DNA of 64,000 nucleotides from G963662985 sp963662985 (GTDB lineage: Bacteria > Chloroflexota > Anaerolineae > Anaerolineales > UBA11579): positions 744,001 to 808,000 of the forward strand of contig OY760067.1 in assembly GCA_963662985.1 (NCBI GenBank), read 5' to 3'. The position numbers were made by a program, and so were the translations under genes. The first letter of the stretch is position 1. Each line of letters begins with the position of its first letter. The notes beneath the pieces are model-generated. The model was not told the origin of the DNA and did not search any database. It worked only from the letters and a program-made list of their open reading frames with translations. Of the stretch, positions 25,835 through 33,221 are shown piece after piece.

Positions 25835-25914
25835 AATTTTAACATAGTTCGTTGCAATTAGGTTACATTTTGGTTAATTGTGCGTGAGCAATTGTGCTGG
25901 CGCAGGCAGGGGAA

Positions 25915-26115
25915 GTGTCCAGTTTTAGGGGGTAAAATTGGACAGGTGTCCAATTATTTTTTGACACTTTTTGGACACTTTCTTGACACTTTTTGGACAG
26001 GTGTCCACTTTTGTAAATGGCGTATATGGGAGGTGTGAGGGGTGTTTTGTTGGGTTAAGTCCCATATATGGTATTTGTATATGTTTTTTGGACAGTGTGT
26101 TTTTTTGAGTGTCCA
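25915..26115. repeat. Cluster of TGGACA/TGTCCA inverted repeats in rnj leader
   Basis: At least seven copies of the hexamer occur. TGGACAGGTGTCCA occurs twice (25939-25952 and 25994-26007); a 17-bp unit (TTGACAC, five T, GGACA pattern) occurs as a direct repeat at 25961 and 25983. Lone TGTCCA/TGGACA sites at 25916, 26089 and 26110 can pair with these or with each other. TATATGGG (26023) also pairs with CCCATATA (26061). On the minus strand this becomes a leader with several alternative hairpins. Confidence 0.8.
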
Positions 26116-26126
26116 ATTTTTTTATT

Positions 26127-26171
26127 AGAACATTTGTTCTGTATTATAGCAGAGTTTGGGGAGGATGTCAA
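26127..26171 (-). promoter_or_regulatory. Consensus promoter with SOS-like palindrome, reading toward rnj
   Basis: On the minus strand: TTGACA (26171-26166), exactly 17 bp, TATAAT (26148-26143). The perfect palindrome AGAACATTTGTTCT (26127-26140) lies at the start site and contains GAAC-N4-GTTC, the LexA-box pattern known from Gram-positive bacteria. The predicted start is near 26136. Confidence 0.75.
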
Positions 26172-26186
26172 ATTGGGGAGGAAAAA

Positions 26187-28508
26187 TTATTCTACTTGGA
26201 AATTATATCCTATAAAATCTTCATCAAATTCTATTTTTAAACTTTCGGATATTTGAATTATTGCTTGAGTTAATAAATAATCACGCATATTTTTAATATC
26301 CCCTTTTTCTTTAAGCCATTCAGGAGGATTTTTCAAGTAATCTTCTAATAATGAATTATCACTAGAAAAGGTTTTTATTTTTATTAAGAATGATTCACGA
26401 ATCTCTTGGTCAGATTCCTTTATTTTTTCTAGTGAATATTGGATTAATTTCCCAGATTTTGTTTTATCTAACAAGATAACATAATTCTCTTGAGAGGTAT
26501 CATAAACATTAATAATGGGAATATTAAAATTATTCAATCTATAATATCCATCAATAAGATTATTAGTTTCTTTCATTTGCAAATAATCTATATAATTATA
26601 CTTTTTTCGAAAGAATTTATTTAATGCTAAATTAGTAGATATAATAAATAAATTATCGATATTATTAAATTCTAATATTAATTCATCAAAAGAATCATAT
26701 GGAATATCTCTACACTTACTAATAATTAATTTCAATAAATAAGTGTTTTCCCTTTTTGCAAAATATTCACCCATAGATTTATTTTTATTGAAATATTTTA
26801 TTGACAGATCATCAAAAAACCATTTTTTATCAATAACTAAGTCCGGGACTATTTTATTTTTAAGCAAATCAATATTATTTTTAATAGTAAAATCTAACCT
26901 ATAGTTATTAAATAATTCAGTATATATTCTTTTAACTTTTGAATAATTTTTAAAATTTTCAAAGTACATATCAATAAATTCATTAACAATTTGTGCACTT
27001 AATTCTATATTCTTTTCAATCTTATCAATTTCATCTTCAGACTTTCTTTTTATATTTTTTAGTAAAAGAATTAGATTTTCATTCAAATAATCAATTTCTT
27101 CAACATCAAAATTCAATATATTTATTAATATTTTCTCTTTTTCAACAAAATTTTCAGCTAATTTAATATATCCATCTATTTTATAAATAATATTTTGATA
27201 TTCTGTACTTGTTAACACAGGCAATGAAAAATCATCAACGACAGAATTACTCCCATCACTATTTTTAGGCGATGCTTGAATTATTTTCAGCAAAAGTAAA
27301 AAGAAATATTTTCTATAAAATATCCAATATTCATCATTATTATCACTATACAAACCGTAATGATAATTAAAAAGACTCTGATTATTAAGAATAATAATTA
27401 GCTCTTCAATTTCAGTAGGTATTACTTTATGCTGCCCAACACTATAATCTCTATACTGCTGTTTGAAGAACCATAATCTATTAATTAAGTCATATCTTTT
27501 TTTATAAAATGAGTAAGCACCAATCGCAAACAACAACTCTAATAAATTGTTTAATTTGATTCTTTGGTTTAAGCTTTTATGTATTGATAACTTTATTGCT
27601 TCCGCTTCTTCTTGTTTTTGTATTCCTAATTTTGGATCAATTATTTTTGTTAATTCAGTAAATTCAGCTTTCCATTCATTCAAATCATTTAACGATAGAA
27701 TATTTTTTTCTTTCTTATTGAGACTTTCTATTTTAGTTTGGATATTCAATTCTTTATAAATTTGAGAATTTTGATACATTAGTAAATAACCATATTCAAA
27801 GATTCTACTAGGATCATTGAATATATAAATACTTTGATAAATTGACTTAACAAATATTTCAAAATTCTTTAAATTATTTTCATCAATTATTAGTTGAATT
27901 ATATTAAAAAATGTTTTATTAAAAATTATTAAATAAGGAAGATTAAAATCTTCTGAATTATAGACATTATTTATATACCAAGAAAATGATGTTTCTACGT
28001 TATTTTTTATCGATAATCTTGATATCTCATATATCTTTTCTAATAATAAAGTTATAAATTTTTTATTTTCATCCAATTTTGAAATTTTATTTAAAAGTCT
28101 ATAAAACTCTATATCTATTGCAATCGAAATATCATAATTTCTCTGATTTATGGAATTTTCTGAAATACGTAACATTTGATTGATTGGAGTGTATAATGCT
28201 CTAGATATATCACTATCGTCAAAATTTGATTTAATTGCTTTTTCTAAATCTTTATCCTTATAATTATCAAAAAAATCTTTACCTAAGAATAACTCTTTGA
28301 ATTTATTTGGTTTTTTTTCTTGAAGTTCAAAAACAAAATTAATAATATCTCCCATTCTTTGAATTGAAGAAATTACAAGTTCATTTTTCTTTTGAGATGT
28401 TTCTTTGACTAAGATATCTCCAAGTCCTTCAAAATATGCAGTAAATTTTTCTTTATCCTTTTTTTTAATCAATTTCAAGTATTTCCTCAAACTCTTTGAA
28501 AATTTCAT
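26187..28508 (-). CDS. Large helical protein of unknown function, second gene of an AT-rich pair
   Basis: 773 residues; I recognise no domain. It is nearly all helix-forming and rich in Ile, Asn, Lys, Leu and Asp, with no Walker, nuclease, HD or zinc motif that I can see. The sequence around residues 95-140 (ALYTPINQMLRISENSINQRNYDISIAIDIEFYRLL) hints at helical repeats. The base composition is far more AT-rich than the rest of the window, as in acquired DNA. The gene starts inside the preceding gene (44-bp overlap), and an alternative TTG start at 28478 has GAGGA before it; either way it is coupled to the membrane protein gene. Membrane-linked sensor/effector or transport roles are possible; none is supported. 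Confidence 0.6.
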   Translation of the reverse strand: MKFSKSLRKYLKLIKKKDKEKFTAYFEGLGDILVKETSQKKNELVISSIQRMGDIINFVFELQEKKPNKFKELFLGKDFFDNYKDKDLEKAIKSNFDDSDISRALYTPINQMLRISENSINQRNYDISIAIDIEFYRLLNKISKLDENKKFITLLLEKIYEISRLSIKNNVETSFSWYINNVYNSEDFNLPYLIIFNKTFFNIIQLIIDENNLKNFEIFVKSIYQSIYIFNDPSRIFEYGYLLMYQNSQIYKELNIQTKIESLNKKEKNILSLNDLNEWKAEFTELTKIIDPKLGIQKQEEAEAIKLSIHKSLNQRIKLNNLLELLFAIGAYSFYKKRYDLINRLWFFKQQYRDYSVGQHKVIPTEIEELIIILNNQSLFNYHYGLYSDNNDEYWIFYRKYFFLLLLKIIQASPKNSDGSNSVVDDFSLPVLTSTEYQNIIYKIDGYIKLAENFVEKEKILINILNFDVEEIDYLNENLILLLKNIKRKSEDEIDKIEKNIELSAQIVNEFIDMYFENFKNYSKVKRIYTELFNNYRLDFTIKNNIDLLKNKIVPDLVIDKKWFFDDLSIKYFNKNKSMGEYFAKRENTYLLKLIISKCRDIPYDSFDELILEFNNIDNLFIISTNLALNKFFRKKYNYIDYLQMKETNNLIDGYYRLNNFNIPIINVYDTSQENYVILLDKTKSGKLIQYSLEKIKESDQEIRESFLIKIKTFSSDNSLLEDYLKNPPEWLKEKGDIKNMRDYLLTQAIIQISESLKIEFDEDFIGYNFQVE

Positions 28509-28986
28509 CTATTATTGCATCTGGATTTGTTGAAAATAATTTTATTCTCCATATAACATTTATTATCATAAAGGATAAAATAATAAAAATTATAAAAATT
28601 AATATAGTAAAAAAATCAATCAAATTTGAATTTGAAAAATTTATCATTCTTATAAAAATGGCAAATCCAATATTGATTAAAAGAATAAATGAATTATTTC
28701 TGACGAAAAAATTGTTTTCAAACACATCTACTACTATTTCTGATTGATATCTTTCAGAAAGTTTTGTAATAATATCAATACTAAGAGGAATTAAAAATGC
28801 AAAAATTGTAACTTCAAATGTAATAATATCTGTTAGAACATCCTTATTTATACAATCTTTTAATATCTCTACATCACTTAAATATATTGCTAGACAAAAG
28901 CCAAAAATAAACGTTGAAATAACAATTATTACTTTTGAGTCAATTATATTTTTTATGAATTCGTTTATTCTTGATAAAATTCTCAT
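28465..28986 (-). CDS. Four-helix membrane protein, first gene of AT-rich pair
   Basis: 173 residues. Hydrophobic segments at about 18-37, 50-72, 99-115 and 124-147 give four membrane helices, with a short cytoplasmic end (ISTNPDAIIDEIFKEFEEILEID). The family is not recognised. It is extremely AT-rich and lies behind its own good promoter (TTTACA-17-TATAAT) with an 18-bp AT palindrome. The next gene starts within its last 44 bp in another frame, so the two products are made together and may form a membrane complex. Likely acquired horizontally. Confidence 0.6.
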   Translation of the reverse strand: MRILSRINEFIKNIIDSKVIIVISTFIFGFCLAIYLSDVEILKDCINKDVLTDIITFEVTIFAFLIPLSIDIITKLSERYQSEIVVDVFENNFFVRNNSFILLINIGFAIFIRMINFSNSNLIDFFTILIFIIFIILSFMIINVIWRIKLFSTNPDAIIDEIFKEFEEILEID

Positions 28987-29022
28987 TAATTAATCCAACC
29001 CTACTCTCTTATTCTTGTCATC

Positions 29023-29054
29023 ATTATTATATATAATAATTTTGGTCATGTAAA
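29023..29054 (-). promoter_or_regulatory. Promoter of AT-rich pair with perfect 18-bp palindrome
   Basis: Minus strand: TTTACA (29054-29049), 17 bp, TATAAT (29031-29026). The perfect AT palindrome 29023-29040 overlaps the -10 and the start. Confidence 0.65.
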
Positions 29055-29080
29055 ATCAATATTTTTCTCCGCTTCTTAAA

Positions 29081-29104
29081 TAAGGTACAATGTAGAAAAA
29101 TGAC
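29081..29104 (+). repeat. 24-bp direct repeat, copy 1
   Basis: Identical to 30101-30124, 1,020 bp apart. The unit includes a TACAAT -10-like box. The repeats flank the hairpin element and the rhodanese gene. Confidence 0.9.
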
Positions 29105-29115
29105 TATAAAAGAAT

Positions 29116-29180
29116 CCCCCCTGTCACTTCGTGACATCCCCCCTTTAGCAAGGGGGGCTCCGCTACCTACGGTCGCTACG
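29116..29180. repeat. Hairpin-rich intergenic repeat-like element
   Basis: Two stems follow each other: TGTCAC-TTC-GTGACA (29122-29136) and CCCCCC with GGGGGG around TTTAGCAA (29138-29157). A GC-rich tail follows with CGCTAC twice (29161-29179). The composition differs from the surroundings. It resembles short palindromic repeats spread through genomes; copy number cannot be seen here. Confidence 0.5.
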
Positions 29181-29289
29181 AAAGTTTAATCATTTTTTCG
29201 AGTAATTGGATTTGAAATTGTGCCTATATCCCACCCATTCGGCAAAAGTGATAAAGAAGGCAACACAAAATAGAGTCCTTCTGTTCCTT

Positions 29290-29323
29290 AACCAAAAACA
29301 TCCCCTATTCAATAGAGGATGTT
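29290..29323 (-). terminator. Terminator after the rhodanese gene
   Basis: AACATCC-type arms (29297-29303 and 29317-29323, one G-U pair further in) with T's on the minus strand. Confidence 0.65.
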
Positions 29324-29349
29324 CTTTTTACAATTAATTACTACTAAAC

Positions 29350-29892
29350 TTATTGTTCCACTTCGTAGCCGGCGGCTACCCAAGCACCATAGTTGCCAAT
29401 CAGGCGATAGACATTTTCAAAACCAGCATTGACTAGTTTTGTTGCCCCTGAAATGGAGGCGCTATCGGAATGGCAATAGACGAGGTAGGTTTTGGCAGGG
29501 TCTAAGGTGGGAATGGCTTCATCGAGTGACCCGTCACCAACGTAATAATTGATTGCGCCGGGGAGGTGCCCTTGAGCATAGGCAGGTGAGACGTCAATAA
29601 TGACTAATTCGGGCATAGTATCGATAAGTTGTTTGGCTTGTTCGGGAGTGACGTCATAATAGCCGTCCATCATTTCACCGACCATCATCGAATCGGTTTC
29701 CATTTCTGCTTCCATGCTTTCGTCCATTTCTGTGTCCATCTCAGTTTCCATTGATTCTGTTTCTGTTTCCATAGACTCTGATTCGGATTCCATAGATGGG
29801 GTTTGTGTTTCAACCGGTTCAGCGGTGTTGCAGGCGGTGAAAAGCAAAACAAGCAACAAAAGTGAGGCGATTAGCACTACTTTTTTATTCAT
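29350..29892 (-). CDS. Rhodanese-domain lipoprotein
   Basis: The start at 29892 has GAGAGG upstream (a longer frame to 29937 does not). Residues 1-20 form a lipoprotein signal with lipobox FTAC. Then comes a Ser/Met/Glu-rich acidic stretch (about 25-75) as a flexible spacer, and a rhodanese domain with the active-site loop VYCHSDSAS (Cys near 145). Rhodanese domains hold a persulfide on that Cys. It is therefore an extracytoplasmic sulfur carrier or redox protein. It lies between the two 24-bp direct repeats. Confidence 0.85.
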   Translation of the reverse strand: MNKKVVLIASLLLLVLLFTACNTAEPVETQTPSMESESESMETETESMETEMDTEMDESMEAEMETDSMMVGEMMDGYYDVTPEQAKQLIDTMPELVIIDVSPAYAQGHLPGAINYYVGDGSLDEAIPTLDPAKTYLVYCHSDSASISGATKLVNAGFENVYRLIGNYGAWVAAGYEVEQ

Positions 29893-30100
29893 TCTTTGAT
29901 TCCTCTCATTCTTCCTATCCAAACAATTTGGATTCAATACAATTGATTTTTAATAGTAGTATTTAGATGAACTATATCTTTTTATCTTTCTCGGTCAAGT
30001 TAATCTTACTTAAGAATTAGGGTGAGTCAATTTTGAACAATAGTGAGGTTTAAGCAGGATTCTTTCTTCAAAAAACCTCAAATTCACTTGTTGATTTAAT

Positions 30101-30124
30101 TAAGGTACAATGTAGAAAAATGAC
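30101..30124 (+). repeat. 24-bp direct repeat, copy 2 (kbl promoter region)
   Basis: Same unit as at 29081. Here it includes the kbl -10 TACAAT (30106-30111), with TTCACT 17 bp upstream as -35. Confidence 0.85.
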
Positions 30125-30142
30125 GATTAATAGGAGATGCAA

Positions 30143-31321
30143 ATGACACTTGCTTGGATCACAGAAGAATTGAATACGCTCAAAGAAACCGGATTTTTTA
30201 CCAATATTCGTACGTTGTCTTCCCCCCAAGGGGCTTGGTTGGTGGTGGATGGCAAAAAGGTGCTCAATTTTTGTTCAAATAACTATTTGGGATTGGCCAA
30301 TGACCCACGTTTGGTGAAAGCCGTGCAAGAGGCTGTCGCGCGCTATGGCGTAGGGCCTGGGGCTGTGCGGACGATTGCGGGGAATATGGAATTGCACAAT
30401 CAATTGGATGCTCGCATGGCGGGATTCAAGGGAGTGGAAGCAGCGGTGACGATGCAAAGCGGATTCAGCGCCAATATTGCCACCATCCCCGCTTTGGTGG
30501 GCAAAGAAGATGTGATCTTCTCCGATCGATTGAACCATGCCAGCATTATTGACGGGTGCCGCTTGTCTGGGGCGAAAATTATTGCCTATGAGCATAACAG
30601 TGCCGAAGATTTGAAGCGGGTGTTGAATGAAGAACGTGGGAAGTATCGCCGGGCCTTGATGGTCACTGATGGGGTGTTTAGCATGGATGGCGATTTGGCA
30701 CCATTGGATGAATTATATGAAGCAGTGCAAGGCTATGACGTGATTACAATGGTGGACGATGCGCATGGCGAAGGGGTGGTCGGCCGTGGGGGGCGTGGGA
30801 TTGTGGATCATTTTGGCTTGCATGGCAAGTTTGATATTGAAGTGGGTACGATGTCGAAGGCGTTTGGCGTGATGGGCGGCGTGGTCGCTGGCAAGCAAGA
30901 AATTGTCGATTGGTTGAAACAACGCGGGCGTCCATTTTTGTTCTCCTCTGCCATGAGCGTCGCTGATGTGGCCGCTTGTTTGGCATCGATTGATATTTTG
31001 GAAGAATCTACTGAATTGGTTGATCGTTTGTGGGAGAATGCCAAATTCTTCAAAACAGAAATGAAAGCGCTCGGGTTTGATACGGGGGTAAGTGAAACTC
31101 CCATCACCCCAGTGATGTTAGGTGAAGCACCTTTAGCACAACAATTCAGCAAACGTTTATATGAAGAAGGTGTGTTCGGGACAGCAATTGGCTTCCCGAC
31201 CGTACCGAAGGGCAAAGCTCGGATTCGGGTGATGCTCTCTGCCGCACATAGCAAAGACGACTTAGCGCAAGGTTTGGCGATCTTTGAAAAGGTTGGCAAA
31301 GAACTCGGTGTGATCGGGTAG
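30143..31321 (+). CDS. kbl: Glycine C-acetyltransferase-like PLP enzyme (KBL/AONS family)
   Basis: The start is ATG 30143, 6 bp after TAGGAG (an ATG at 30137 touches the SD). The 392-residue protein has FCSNNYLGLANDPRL, VDDAHGEGVVGRGGRG (PLP-binding Asp/His) and TMSKAFGVMGG with the PLP-linked Lys. This is the alpha-oxoamine synthase family; full length and KBL-like N-terminus favour 2-amino-3-ketobutyrate CoA ligase (threonine to glycine). No tdh is next to it, so 8-amino-7-oxononanoate synthase cannot be excluded. It is richer in GC than its neighbours. Confidence 0.85.
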   Translation: MTLAWITEELNTLKETGFFTNIRTLSSPQGAWLVVDGKKVLNFCSNNYLGLANDPRLVKAVQEAVARYGVGPGAVRTIAGNMELHNQLDARMAGFKGVEAAVTMQSGFSANIATIPALVGKEDVIFSDRLNHASIIDGCRLSGAKIIAYEHNSAEDLKRVLNEERGKYRRALMVTDGVFSMDGDLAPLDELYEAVQGYDVITMVDDAHGEGVVGRGGRGIVDHFGLHGKFDIEVGTMSKAFGVMGGVVAGKQEIVDWLKQRGRPFLFSSAMSVADVAACLASIDILEESTELVDRLWENAKFFKTEMKALGFDTGVSETPITPVMLGEAPLAQQFSKRLYEEGVFGTAIGFPTVPKGKARIRVMLSAAHSKDDLAQGLAIFEKVGKELGVIG

Positions 31322-31333
31322 GTAGAGCGGTAA

Positions 31334-31843
31334 ATGAGTGAATTCAAGGTTGTGAAAAAAATTGCGGTGGTGTGTGCACTGCGGCATGGAAACGAGTTTT
31401 TGCTGTTGAAACGGAGCAAGATGCCTCATGCCGGGCGCTATTCTCCGGTGGGTGGCAAGTTGGAGTTGCATGAAAGCCCGCGTGCTTGTGCGATTCGGGA
31501 GACCTATGAAGAGACGGGTATCCAGATTGCGCCGGATGCGCTGAAATTTGCAGGTATGCTGACTGAGAGCAGTCCAACAGACTATAACTGGATTTTGTAT
31601 GTGTATTATGCCGATATTGAAAAGATGAATCCACCGGCGTGCAATGAAGGCGTGCTAGAGTGGGTTGATCCAATGAGAGTGGCAAACGAGTTGATTCCAC
31701 CGACAGACTTCTATTTCTATGAAGCGATGCGCGCCGAGAAAGCGTTTGTGTTGGATGCGGTGTATGATGCACAAGAAGAGATGTTGGTGATGCGCGATGA
31801 ACTGACTGGGAATGTGTTGTTTGCGCGAGAGGACAAGGAATGA
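31334..31843 (+). CDS. NUDIX hydrolase
   Basis: 169 residues. The NUDIX box GGKLELHESPRACAIRETYEETGI (about 38-61) keeps all metal-binding Glu residues. The YSPVGGKLE context and a C-terminal VPPTDFYFYEAMR region fit 8-oxo-dGTP/ADP-ribose-type diphosphatases, but the substrate is not clear. It overlaps the next gene by ATGA and lies 12 bp after kbl, so the three genes are one operon. Confidence 0.9.
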   Translation: MSEFKVVKKIAVVCALRHGNEFLLLKRSKMPHAGRYSPVGGKLELHESPRACAIRETYEETGIQIAPDALKFAGMLTESSPTDYNWILYVYYADIEKMNPPACNEGVLEWVDPMRVANELIPPTDFYFYEAMRAEKAFVLDAVYDAQEEMLVMRDELTGNVLFAREDKE

Positions 31844-32442
31844 CCAAACAAAAAACGCAAGAATTCAAAAGTTATACCACACCCAAACGAGTGTGGAAAA
31901 TCTTTGTCGGGGTGCTGGTACGCCCAAAAGAAACAATGGAAAACACTATCTTTCAATGGAAAGAAGCGTGGGTCTATTTGTTGAGCTTTTTGGTGCTCTC
32001 CATTGCCAATGACCAAGTGCAAAGCTGGGTGTTTATGGGGCAAGCGAGCTGGAAAGAAACGCTCTATTCGACCACGTTCACCTTCTTTTATATTTGGTTG
32101 TTCTTGAGCTTGGTTTTGCAGGTGATTTCCTTGATCTTTGGGGGGAGGGAAAATATTTTCACTATGATGGGCAGCATGGCCTATAGCTTGATTCCGATGA
32201 TTCTCTTGACTTTGATTGAGCTAATCTTTTCACTGTTAGTCTGGCAAAACGTGATTCCCTATGGGGCTTTTGCAGAGATGGTGCCACGTGTGTTAAGCTG
32301 GGTGGGGACGGCTTGGGCATGGCCGGGGATTTTATGTTTGTTTATGTTGCAAAATATCTATAAATTTGGCTATCAAAAAGCAGCTGGGGTGTTGCTAATC
32401 ACTTGGATTGTAGTAGCTATTTCTTGGATTTTGCCGCACTAA
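31840..32442 (+). CDS. Yip1-family membrane protein
   Basis: 200 residues, with about five hydrophobic segments (from about 50 to 195). The N-terminal YTTPKRVWKIFVGVLVRPKETM and the helix pattern resemble the Yip1 domain (YIP1, PF04893), a small polytopic family of unknown bacterial role. The gene is coupled to the NUDIX gene by ATGA and ends at a strong terminator. Confidence 0.7.
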   Translation: MTKQKTQEFKSYTTPKRVWKIFVGVLVRPKETMENTIFQWKEAWVYLLSFLVLSIANDQVQSWVFMGQASWKETLYSTTFTFFYIWLFLSLVLQVISLIFGGRENIFTMMGSMAYSLIPMILLTLIELIFSLLVWQNVIPYGAFAEMVPRVLSWVGTAWAWPGILCLFMLQNIYKFGYQKAAGVLLITWIVVAISWILPH

Positions 32443-32468
32443 TTGATTGAATTGAAAAAATTAAACCA

Positions 32469-32500
32469 AAAGCCTAGTTCATATCGGACTAGGCTTTTTT
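32469..32500 (+). terminator. Terminator after Yip1 gene
   Basis: AAAGCCTAGT (32469-32478) and ACTAGGCTTT (32488-32497), then T's. Confidence 0.88.
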
Positions 32501-32504
32501 GATA

Positions 32505-32565
32505 TTGACAGGGGGTAGATTCGATATATAATATGACCTTGTGGTCATATGACTTAAGAGTCACA
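32505..32565 (+). promoter_or_regulatory. Consensus promoter with tandem TetR-type operators
   Basis: TTGACA (32505-32510), 16 bp, TATAAT (32527-32532). Overlapping the start is a palindrome with 8-bp arms ATATGACC/GGTCATAT (32531-32550, centre TTGT), and after it TGACT-TAAG-AGTCA (32550-32563). The TetR gene that follows at 32585 is the likely binder. Confidence 0.85.
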
Positions 32566-32584
32566 TTTTATAGGAGTGAATATT

Positions 32585-33211
32585 TTGCCAAAAGAAACTT
32601 TTTTAAATTTACCTGAAGATAAAAGAACCCTGATTGAAGATGTTGCTATCGAAGAATTTCTCAACTATGGCTATGATAACGCGAGCATTAATCGGATTGT
32701 AGCAGCGGCTTCCATAGCAAAAGGATCTTTCTATCAATATTTTGAAGATAAAAAAGACTTGTTTTTACACTTGTTCTCTGTTTTAGCGAATGCAAAAATG
32801 AAATTTCTCTCTCCGATTATGTTGCATCCAGAAAAATATTCTTTTATTGAATATTTGGAGGAACTTTACCGCCAAGGTATTCAATTTGCGATCTCTTATC
32901 CGAAAGCAGCTAAATTAAATAATTTATATTCAAAATATAGCGATCATCCGATCATGAAAGAAGTGATGGGAAAAAATCAACAAGCAGCGAATGAGTTTTT
33001 TGAAAATCTGCTGCAAATTGCGATTGATCGAGGCGAGATACGGGCAGATATTGATAAAAAATTAATCACCTATTTGTTAATCCAATTAAATTTGTCCATG
33101 TCCGAATACTTCTTAAAAGAAAATAATATTGAAAAAAATAGTGAAAACAATTATTTAGATCTAGTGGATAAACTACTAGATTTGATCAAAAACGGAATCA
33201 TTGAAAAATAA
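32585..33211 (+). CDS. TetR-family repressor of an ABC transporter operon
   Basis: I choose TTG 32585 (SD TAGGAG 8 bp before); a GTG at 32576 overlaps the SD. The 208-residue protein begins MPKETFLNLPEDKRTLIEDVAIEEFLNYGY, and the HTH (INRIVAAASIAKGSFYQYFEDKKDLFLHL) is typical TetR. It starts 10 bp before the ABC ATPase gene and is first in the operon. The promoter has two palindromes, so autoregulation of the whole operon is likely. TetR regulators paired with ABC-2 exporters usually respond to the exported compound. Confidence 0.9.
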   Translation: MPKETFLNLPEDKRTLIEDVAIEEFLNYGYDNASINRIVAAASIAKGSFYQYFEDKKDLFLHLFSVLANAKMKFLSPIMLHPEKYSFIEYLEELYRQGIQFAISYPKAAKLNNLYSKYSDHPIMKEVMGKNQQAANEFFENLLQIAIDRGEIRADIDKKLITYLLIQLNLSMSEYFLKENNIEKNSENNYLDLVDKLLDLIKNGIIEK

Positions 33212-33221
33212 GGAGAAAAAA

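Noticed and set aside
25915..26115. CRISPR-like array in the TGGACA repeat cluster
   Set aside because: Repeats are 6-17 bp, spacing is irregular and both orientations occur. No cas genes are in view.
25925..26116. 63-codon minus-strand frame within the rnj leader
   Set aside because: It begins with TTG without SD and its sequence follows the hexamer repeats; the region looks structural rather than coding.
28465..28508. Programmed frameshift joining the two AT-rich genes
   Set aside because: The slippery A run (eight A) follows the stop of the first gene, so it cannot be reached before termination; separate starts with coupling are simpler.
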